Assembly (NCBI GenBank): GCA_019415705.1 | Contig: DXYS01000060.1 | Coordinates: forward strand, 1-6,269 | Length of the DNA stretch: 6,269 nt | Source: Bacteroidales bacterium | Lineage (GTDB): Bacteria; Bacteroidota; Bacteroidia; Bacteroidales; Muribaculaceae | Reading direction: 5' to 3' | Shown here: piece by piece, positions 1 to 4,871 of the stretch | How the letters are laid out: the number at the start of each line of letters is the position of its first letter | Position numbering within the stretch: the stretch's first letter is position 1 | The notes under the pieces: generated by a model | Databases searched by the model: none | What the model was told of the DNA's origin: nothing | Seen by the model: the letters and a program-made list of their open reading frames with translations, nothing else | Made by a program: the position numbers and the translations under genes

Positions 1-59
1 ACAAAGAACTAATGCCACAGCGCACGAACAGTGGAGAAACGCCGTCCACAGCCGCGGGT

Positions 60-71
60 GCCCGCAAGGGC
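60..71 (+). other. Hairpin GCCC-GCAA-GGGC
   Basis: Bases 60-63 (GCCC) pair perfectly with 68-71 (GGGC) around a GCAA loop, which matches the stable GNRA tetraloop class. An overlapping alternative pairs 54-57 (GCGG) with 62-65 (CCGC), so the two folds exclude each other. No T-run follows, so this is not a typical intrinsic terminator. It could be a structured leader element or a chance product of GC-rich sequence. Confidence 0.35.
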
Positions 72-106
72 TTATAAGATTTGGCCGCCCGCGCCTACCA
101 CCGGTT

Positions 107-122
107 GCCCTGTCGCAAGGGC
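107..122 (+). other. Hairpin GCCCT-GTCGCA-AGGGC
   Basis: Bases 107-111 pair perfectly with 118-122 around a six-base loop. It shares its 3' arm with the hairpin at 60-71: the nine bases CGCAAGGGC occur at 63-71 and 114-122. It ends 37 bases before the probable start of the membrane protein gene. A role in mRNA stability or translation of the downstream operon is possible but not shown. No T-tract follows, so a terminator is unlikely. Confidence 0.35.
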
Positions 123-159
123 CGCGCGCACAATTTCAAAACCTCTAAAATCCAAGAAT

Positions 160-396
160 ATGAAAGCTATTTACAATTGGCGCTACTACGTGATGACGGC
201 TCTCTTTGCCGTCGGTATGCTTTGCCTTATGGCTGCCTGCGGCGAGCCTTCACAGAACATGAGCACCGCCAAACTCACCGCTATCTCGTGGGGCTACTTC
301 GCTGCCTCAATGGGCTGCTTTTACACCCTGCACCGTCTGACGCGCCGATGGGACGCCGAGGGCTCAATACCTGAAATCTCTAATCTAAAATCATAA
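160..396 (+). CDS. Small two-helix membrane protein, phage hypothetical
   Basis: This 78-residue protein has two predicted membrane segments, about residues 9-27 and 37-58, joined by a short polar loop (GEPSQNMSTAK). It ends in a charged tail with an RRWDAEG stretch (62-68). A small two-helix protein with a terminal RWDxxGxxPE-like tail is a type I associate with Bacteroidales phages and mobile elements; its function is unknown. The ATG at 160 is chosen because it puts the first helix close to the N-terminus. A GTG at 31 in the same frame would add 43 Pro/Arg-rich residues with no membrane character. LMAAC at 23-27 resembles a lipobox, but Met sits at -3 and a second helix follows, so a two-pass inner-membrane protein fits better. 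The TAA stop overlaps the polymerase ATG by one base (TAATG), which suggests translational coupling. It may be a membrane anchor or host-modifying factor, but that is speculation. Confidence 0.72.
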   Translation: MKAIYNWRYYVMTALFAVGMLCLMAACGEPSQNMSTAKLTAISWGYFAASMGCFYTLHRLTRRWDAEGSIPEISNLKS

Positions 397-2348
397 TGCA
401 CGAGCTTGGTATAGACATCGAGACCTACAGCAGACACGACCTATCAAAGTGTGGCGCCTACAAGTATGTCGAGGCTGATGACTTCACCATCCTGTTGTTC
501 GCCTACTGCATAGACAACGGTCCGGTGAAGTGCATAGACTTGGCGCAGGGCGAGGCTCTGCCCGACGACATACGCTGGGCCATCTCAGACCCCGCCGTGG
601 TCAAGACAGCGTGGAACGCAGCATTTGAGCGCATCTGCCTGAGCCGCTATCTCGGCTTGGACAGACCGCTTGACCCTGCGCAGTGGCGATGCACGATGGT
701 GCGCGCAGCACGCATGGGCTTACCGTTAGCATTGGGTCAGTGTGCCGAGGTGCTTAAACTGGCAGATGGCAAAATGATTGAAGGCAAGGCGCTGATCAGG
801 TTTTTCTCGGTGCCGGGACGCAACGGTGTGCGACACCTGCCGTCGGCCGCGCCTGACAAATGGGAGACCTTCAAAAGATACTGCATCCGTGATGTCGAGG
901 TCGAGCAGCAGCTCTTGTCTAAGGTGCGTCGCTTGGAGCCGGTCGAGTTCGACGAGCAGCTCTATGTCGCCGATCAGGAGATCAACGACCGCGGCGTGCT
1001 GATAGACCGCGAGCTCGTCGACGCCGCCGCCCGCTTTGACGCGGAGTATAAGGCCGAGCTACTCAAGGAGGCGCAACGCCTCACCGGCATGGATAATCCC
1101 AACAGCGCCGCGCAGATCAAGGAGTATCTAAAGCGCCGCACAGGCTTGGCCTTTGCAAGCATCAACAAGTCTAACCTCAACGACATCGACGAGGCTCTGA
1201 AATACTGGCCCGACGCGCGCCGGGTTATGGGGCTGCGCCGCGAGATGGCCAAGACATCTAACAAGAAGTATGAGGCCATGCAGGCATGTGTCTGCGACGA
1301 CGGCCGCATACACGGCCTGCTGCAATTCTACGGAGCTGCGCGCACAGGGCGCTGGGCCGGGCGTCTCGTGCAGGTGCAAAACCTGCCGCAAAACCATCTC
1401 GCCGATTTGGACTATGCCCGTGAGCTCGTCAAAGCGGGCGATCTTGAGGATTTTGAGATGAACTATGCCGATGTCACACAAGTGCTGAGCGAGCTTATAC
1501 GCACGGCGTTTATAGCCTCCACGGGGCATACGCTGCACGTCTGCGACTTCTCTGCCATAGAGGCGCGTGTCATCGCATGGCTCGCCGGTGAAAAGTGGGT
1601 TTTAGACGTTTTCCGCAGCGGAGGTGACATCTACTGTGCCACTGCATCGCAGATGTTCGGCGTGCCTGTCGAGAAGCACGGCCGCAACGCCCATCTGCGC
1701 CAGAAAGGCAAAATCTCGGTACTCGCCTTAGGCTACGGGGGCGGCATCGCTGCCTTGGAGGCTATGGGCGGCTCGCGCTTAGGCCTCACCGAGCAGGAGG
1801 AGCGCGAGACCGTTAAGCTATGGCGCAATGCCAACAAGAGCATCGTCAAATTCTGGTCGACCATCGAGACGGCCGCCCTGCGGGCCATCCGCACCGGCGA
1901 CACCCTGACAATCAATCAGGGTGTCAAGGTAGGCTACCGTTGGGGGATGCTGCTTATAACACTGCCGTCGGGTCGCACGCTCTGCTACCCTCGTGCCCGC
2001 TTAGGCGTGGAGTATGGCGACGGTTGGCGCGGCGACCATGATGTCATCGAGTACGAGGGGCTCAATCAGACGACCAAAAAGTGGGAGACCAACCGCACCT
2101 ATGGCGGCAAGCTCACCGAGAACGTGGTGCAGGCTATTGCCCGTGACATCCTCGGCGTGGTAATACTACGCGCCCGCGCCGCAGGGCTGCCGATAGTCTT
2201 TCACGTCCACGACGAGATTATTGTCGACGCACCCGCCGACCGGTCATTGGCCGAAGTCGAGGCACTTTTCAGCGAGCCGATAGACTGGTGCCGCGACCTG
2301 CCCCTCAAAGGCGCCGGCTACAACACACCTTATTACCTAAAAGATTAA
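396..2348 (+). CDS. Phage family A DNA polymerase with 3'-5' exonuclease
   Basis: This 650-residue, template-directed DNA polymerase is probably the main replicase of the phage. The length suits compact phage PolA enzymes, which lack the 5'-3' exonuclease of bacterial Pol I. Exonuclease motifs are Exo I DIET (D7, E9), Exo II NAAFE (N74, E78) and Exo III YCIRD (Y162, D166). Polymerase motifs follow: a template-contacting RTGRWAG...QNLP region (316-331); motif A CDFSAIEAR (D384, with E389 in the steric-gate position); motif B R435-x3-K439-x7-YG (447-448), the nucleotide-binding O helix; and motif C HVHDE (603-607, D606 catalytic). All catalytic carboxylates are present. Exo II has Glu where bacterial Pol I has Asp. 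The ATG at 396 puts Exo I immediately at the N-terminus, as expected. It overlaps the upstream stop (TAATG). The gene is GC-rich: a hand count gives 41 of 60 bases at 1861-1920. The family assignment is secure; the replicase role is inferred from context. Confidence 0.97.
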   Translation: MHELGIDIETYSRHDLSKCGAYKYVEADDFTILLFAYCIDNGPVKCIDLAQGEALPDDIRWAISDPAVVKTAWNAAFERICLSRYLGLDRPLDPAQWRCTMVRAARMGLPLALGQCAEVLKLADGKMIEGKALIRFFSVPGRNGVRHLPSAAPDKWETFKRYCIRDVEVEQQLLSKVRRLEPVEFDEQLYVADQEINDRGVLIDRELVDAAARFDAEYKAELLKEAQRLTGMDNPNSAAQIKEYLKRRTGLAFASINKSNLNDIDEALKYWPDARRVMGLRREMAKTSNKKYEAMQACVCDDGRIHGLLQFYGAARTGRWAGRLVQVQNLPQNHLADLDYARELVKAGDLEDFEMNYADVTQVLSELIRTAFIASTGHTLHVCDFSAIEARVIAWLAGEKWVLDVFRSGGDIYCATASQMFGVPVEKHGRNAHLRQKGKISVLALGYGGGIAALEAMGGSRLGLTEQEERETVKLWRNANKSIVKFWSTIETAALRAIRTGDTLTINQGVKVGYRWGMLLITLPSGRTLCYPRARLGVEYGDGWRGDHDVIEYEGLNQTTKKWETNRTYGGKLTENVVQAIARDILGVVILRARAAGLPIVFHVHDEIIVDAPADRSLAEVEALFSEPIDWCRDLPLKGAGYNTPYYLKD

Positions 2349-2359
2349 TCAATCACATT

Positions 2360-2515
2360 ATGAAGAAAAAGAAGAAATCACCCGAAGGCAAGTTGTTTGC
2401 TTTCACTGCGCTCGACGAGCGATGTATGAAGAACGCCATCTGGCGTGCAAAGAAATTTATGCAAAATTTCGGCAAGGGCAGCAAGGAGGTGAATAACAAA
2501 CAATTACAAGTGTAA
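2360..2515 (+). CDS. Small basic hypothetical protein (51 aa)
   Basis: This short gene begins 11 bases after the polymerase stop. The ATG at 2360 is preferred; the same frame extends upstream to an ATG at 2288, but that would lie inside the polymerase gene. The protein opens with a run of lysines (MKKKKKS). A likely amphipathic helix follows, about residues 17-36, containing DERCMKNAIWRAKKFM. The tail is polar. It is strongly basic overall, so nucleic-acid contact is plausible, but no known domain is visible. The arrangement of a lysine-rich start followed by one alanine/tryptophan helix resembles small phage ORFs I have seen without function. It is the first gene of the AT-richer accessory run. 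Membership of the operon is supported by tight packing; the product's role is unknown. Confidence 0.6.
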   Translation: MKKKKKSPEGKLFAFTALDERCMKNAIWRAKKFMQNFGKGSKEVNNKQLQV

Positions 2516-2523
2516 GATAAGAA

Positions 2524-2691
2524 ATGAAAGAATGCAGATACTACAAAGACGGTAAATGTGAGTTAGAGAAGATGCGACCGCAGAACTCCTATGCTAAAAA
2601 TTCTATCGCAATGAGGATAGGGGTAAATTTCGGTTGTGAGCATACTCTCAAATCCCTCTTTCCCGAAATTGCAAAGAAGGTGGAGGAATGA
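2524..2691 (+). CDS. Small Cys-containing hypothetical protein (55 aa)
   Basis: This reading frame has an ATG at 2524, eight bases after the preceding stop, and a TGA at 2689-2691 that overlaps the next gene's ATG (ATGA). The protein begins MKECRYYKDGKCE. It has Cys4 and Cys12 near the N-terminus and a Cys39-Glu-His41-like cluster later (FGCEH, 37-41). That spacing could form a small metal-binding knuckle of three Cys and one His, although this is inferred from residue pattern alone. The C-terminus (TLKSLFPEIAKKVEE) looks helical. Coding status rests on the tight gene spacing, the ATGA coupling and a plausible composition. I do not recognise a named family. Alternatives are a DNA-binding accessory factor or an inhibitor of a host protein. 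Confidence 0.62.
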   Translation: MKECRYYKDGKCELEKMRPQNSYAKNSIAMRIGVNFGCEHTLKSLFPEIAKKVEE

Positions 2692-2705
2692 AATACAAAG
2701 ACGGT
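2542..2705 (+). repeat. Twelve-base direct repeat at two gene starts
   Basis: TACAAAGACGGT occurs at 2542-2553 and again at 2694-2705. Both copies are in frame and encode YKDG near the N-terminus of consecutive small genes (residues 7-10 of the 55-aa protein and 3-6 of the 145-aa protein). No longer homology surrounds the copies. It may be a trace of a small recombination or duplication event, or coincidence. The coordinates span both copies and the unique sequence between them. Confidence 0.4.
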
Positions 2706-3125
2706 GTGGCGGTGAAAATCGTAATTTACACTGGATGTCTCGCCGATGAAACTATCTATTATCGATACGACATGCCGATGCGCATCGTGGAGAAGTGGAA
2801 ATGGTATTTTGAATATCTCGCTGCTATCGTCAAGCAAGCCAACCCCCGCCGAAAGGTTGAGCTTACAATCTGCGCACAGCAGGACTGCCTTTGCGGAAGT
2901 GAATACATAAGCGAGCGTACAAAGAACCTGCTCCGCTCCAAGAACATCAAGCTTAAAAAGTTACGCATGGGCGAGATTGAGGATGACCTATTCAGCATGG
3001 CAAAAGCTGACAACGATGCCAAAATCGAATCAGTCAGACGCGAGATTGAGGCTCTTGAACGCGGCGAGTTTAACTACTATGTGCCACCAACTTATATCAA
3101 TAAAATCAAATCGTATATAAAATGA
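2688..3125 (+). CDS. Phage hypothetical protein (145 aa), aromatic core and helical tail
   Basis: This protein has no family I can name. Residues 1-30 form an apparent beta-rich start (VAVKIVIYTG). Next is an aromatic helix (VEKWKWYFEYLAAIVKQ, 34-50), then a strand with PRRKVELTI (53-61). A Cys-containing turn, CAQQDCLCG, spans 62-70. Residues 74-93 are basic and helical, and 95-126 form a long charged helix that could be a coiled coil. A short YYVPP turn and helix end the protein. The WxWYFxYxAAIxxxxxPxxxVEL pattern resembles proteins encoded in replication regions of Bacteroidales phages and prophages, but this is recollection, not a search. The start at 2688 overlaps the previous stop, and the stop overlaps the next start at 3122, both as ATGA. 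There is no signal peptide or membrane segment, so it is probably cytoplasmic. Confidence 0.8.
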   Translation: MKYKDGVAVKIVIYTGCLADETIYYRYDMPMRIVEKWKWYFEYLAAIVKQANPRRKVELTICAQQDCLCGSEYISERTKNLLRSKNIKLKKLRMGEIEDDLFSMAKADNDAKIESVRREIEALERGEFNYYVPPTYINKIKSYIK

Positions 3126-3475
3126 CACAAACCGAATACGAACAGAAGAAGCGCGAGTGCTGGGAGACCTTTCTCCGACTTGGTGGAGGTGAAGAAGAAA
3201 TTGGCAAGAAATCAGCCTTCGACTTTGCCTTTGATAGAAGCCACGCCCTCAGCAGGCAGGAGAAGGACGCGGACACCGTGATTCAAGGATGGGTGGCGAG
3301 AGATAAAAACGGAGATTTATTCATGTATAGCACAAAGCCTGAATGGGATCGACTTACAGGCATGTGGTATGGTGAAAGAGCTCTAATCACCCCAAGCAAC
3401 GACCTATTTCTCGACCTCACGTGGGATTCAGACCCCGAACCAGTAGAAATCATCATCAAAAGAAAGAAGAAATGA
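3122..3475 (+). CDS. Phage hypothetical protein (117 aa), two-part
   Basis: The protein seems to have two parts. Residues 1-50 are helical and charged, with the segment SAFDFAFDRSHALSRQ (31-46). Residues 52-117 are beta-rich, with GWVARDKNGDLFMYSTKP (56-73), GMWYG (80-84) and DLFLDLTWDSDPEPVEI (94-110), closing in a basic IKRKKK tail. A GWVARDxxGxLxLYxxKP stretch followed by a Trp-Gly turn and a LTWxxxPxPVEI end looks like a recurring small phage domain in gut Bacteroidales genomes. It has no function known to me. The gene is coupled on both sides by ATGA overlaps (3122-3125 and 3472-3475). No catalytic motif, signal peptide or membrane segment is visible. It may be a binding module rather than an enzyme, but that is a guess. 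Confidence 0.8.
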   Translation: MTQTEYEQKKRECWETFLRLGGGEEEIGKKSAFDFAFDRSHALSRQEKDADTVIQGWVARDKNGDLFMYSTKPEWDRLTGMWYGERALITPSNDLFLDLTWDSDPEPVEIIIKRKKK

Positions 3476-4467
3476 TAATGAACAAGACTGCCCAAAACCT
3501 CACATGGAATTGTTTGCCGTTGGAGGTCAAAAAGGAAGTGAAGCGACAATATCAAATCGCAATCAACGCCAAAGAGTATTATACCGAATGTACATTAGAG
3601 TATCTTTTCGGCATCGACAACCTCACCTCTGACGCGGAGGGAGAGGAAATGTTGATGGTGAGCCGAAAGGAAGTACAAGAGGCTTATAAGACCTCAAAAG
3701 AGATTGTGAACAACGAGCAGTACGGCACTTGCCAATACTCTATGCACACTCAAATAATGTGCGTTTTGGAGAATCTCTTCGGCACCAAATGCCTACCGGA
3801 TGGTAACGAAGATAACTTCGCGACCAAAGAGTCGAACCCATTCAAGTATAGTGTCGGTCAGAAAGTAATACTGCACTTTTACGGCGGTGAGGTATCAACA
3901 ATAACCGAGGCTTTCAACGACGGCGGAGTGTGGAATAAATACAAAGTCAAGATGCTACCTACTCGCGTATGGAATGAGAATGAACTTGACCCATACGAAG
4001 AGCCGAAGCCAGCCGAGCCGAAGTTCAAGGTGGGCGACAAGGTAAAGTATAAAGGCAGAGTAAAAGTAGTTATATCTGAAATGATGCCTAACAGATATTA
4101 TCGGATTGCTCTTCCAAACAATCAAAGTCCTATTTGTAAACACGAATCCGACCTCGAACCATACACCGAGCCAATCTTACAACCATCCTCTCAGGTTAAG
4201 GAAACTAAGGCAAGTGTCGAAACTGGTGACAACCTTTTTGGGCAGCACTTCGAAGCCACCTCGATTGCAACTCACGGCAAGACCGAAAACCATATTGCTG
4301 ACGCCGGCAAAATGATGCGGCTGAATATAGCGGCAATGATAACAGCGAGCATCTGCAGCAGTGACACGATTGCAAAGCAATTTAACTCTATAGAGCATGT
4401 TGTCAGGAGGGCTCTCGATATTGCGGACACTCTAATTGCCGAGGCGGAGAAGGGAGGGGACAAATGA
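3472..4467 (+). CDS. Mosaic phage protein with LFG repeats and tandem SH3-like units
   Basis: The function of this 331-aa protein is unknown; its architecture is unusually readable. Numbering here is from the Met at 3478. Residues 8-110 carry a helical region with two related segments, TLEYLFGIDNLTSD (39-52) and VLENLFGTKCLPDG (96-109), which looks like an internal duplication. Residues 121-176 and 182-233 look like two tandem SH3/KOW-like beta units, each opening with FKxxVGxKV/VGDKV and closing with ELDPYEEP or DLEPYTEP. A Ser/Thr-rich linker (234-270) leads to a C-terminal helical module, about 280-325 (IAAMITASI...ALDIADTLIAEAEKGG), of a kind I associate with separate small phage proteins. 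The ATG at 3472 is chosen because it overlaps the previous stop as ATGA, as at other junctions here. The ATG at 3478 is equally possible, and a GTG at 3421 lies inside the previous gene. The gene is AT-rich: 22 of 60 bases are G/C at 3541-3600 and 20 of 60 at 4081-4140. Its stop overlaps the next start. Confidence 0.82.
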   Translation: MIMNKTAQNLTWNCLPLEVKKEVKRQYQIAINAKEYYTECTLEYLFGIDNLTSDAEGEEMLMVSRKEVQEAYKTSKEIVNNEQYGTCQYSMHTQIMCVLENLFGTKCLPDGNEDNFATKESNPFKYSVGQKVILHFYGGEVSTITEAFNDGGVWNKYKVKMLPTRVWNENELDPYEEPKPAEPKFKVGDKVKYKGRVKVVISEMMPNRYYRIALPNNQSPICKHESDLEPYTEPILQPSSQVKETKASVETGDNLFGQHFEATSIATHGKTENHIADAGKMMRLNIAAMITASICSSDTIAKQFNSIEHVVRRALDIADTLIAEAEKGGDK

Positions 4468-4871
4468 GACCTATTAAGTTCAGAGGCAAGCGCCTCGACA
4501 ATGGGGTGTGGATTTATGGCTCTCTCGACTTGACCGATGAAAGGCCCACAATTTCATGGCTCCACACTGATGAAGACGATGAGAAGGTTCCGTGGTTTGC
4601 CCATGTGAAAGCCGACACCGTGGGACAATTCACGGGCTTGCACGACAAGAACGGCAAGGAGATTTATGAGGGCGATATAATCGAAATAACGGACCCAAAC
4701 ACAAACGAGAAGTACATCTCGACAGTGATATGGAGTCGGAAAGGATATTATGCCGCGAAAATGGAAAATAATGGGAATATAACTCTTGGTTATGTTGACA
4801 AATCTCAAATCCGCATTATAGGCAACCTCTTCGACAACCCCGAGCTATTAAAGCAAATAAATTTACCATAA
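4464..4871 (+). CDS. YopX family protein
   Basis: This 135-residue protein is a clear member of the YopX family, first named from Bacillus phage SPbeta. Such proteins are widespread in phages and prophages and have no established biochemical role. Hallmarks are the N-terminal IKFRGKRLDNGVWIYGSL (4-21), the central VGQFTGLHDKNGKEIYEGDII (53-73, the family signature), and the C-terminal IIGNLFDNPELL (117-128). The length is normal and the protein looks intact. The family is mostly beta structure and is thought to be cytoplasmic. The ATG at 4464 overlaps the previous stop (ATGA) and is preceded by GGGAGGGG, the most purine-rich site before any start in this window. The stop overlaps the primase-helicase ATG (TAATG). 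Its place between the accessory genes and the primase-helicase is consistent with early-gene expression, but says little about mechanism. Confidence 0.95.
   Translation: MRPIKFRGKRLDNGVWIYGSLDLTDERPTISWLHTDEDDEKVPWFAHVKADTVGQFTGLHDKNGKEIYEGDIIEITDPNTNEKYISTVIWSRKGYYAAKMENNGNITLGYVDKSQIRIIGNLFDNPELLKQINLP

Larger units (their letters stand above)
1..159. other. Leader or tail of an upstream gene; no gene assigned
   Basis: I cannot assign a product here. Two + strand frames are open from the left edge. One ends at a TAA at 75-77 and the other at a TAA at 146-148, so either could be the tail of an upstream gene. Neither short peptide resembles a family I recognise. A third frame is open from 13 into the next gene and allows a GTG start at 31, but that extension is Pro/Arg-rich and unlike the membrane protein it would precede. 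The stretch is GC-rich and contains two hairpins, listed separately. No convincing promoter was found. Confidence 0.5.

Noticed and set aside
74..83. Bacteroidales-type -7 promoter box (TAAGATTTG)
   Set aside because: It has one base too many compared with TAnnTTTG, and no TTTG-like -33 element lies at the right distance.
31..159. GTG-initiated N-terminal extension of the membrane protein
   Set aside because: It would add 43 Pro/Arg-rich residues before the first membrane helix. The ATG at 160 gives the expected size and topology.
226..240. Lipoprotein signal in the small membrane protein
   Set aside because: LMAAC has Met at the -3 position, and a second hydrophobic segment follows, so a two-pass membrane protein is more likely.
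974..1538. Two overlapping - strand frames inside the polymerase gene
   Set aside because: They are shadows of the family A polymerase coding frame, with Ser/Arg/Ala-rich low-complexity translations.
3421..3471. GTG start for the mosaic protein
   Set aside because: It lies within the previous gene, and the added residues have no resemblance to the protein's own domain. ATGs at 3472 and 3478 sit exactly at the junction.
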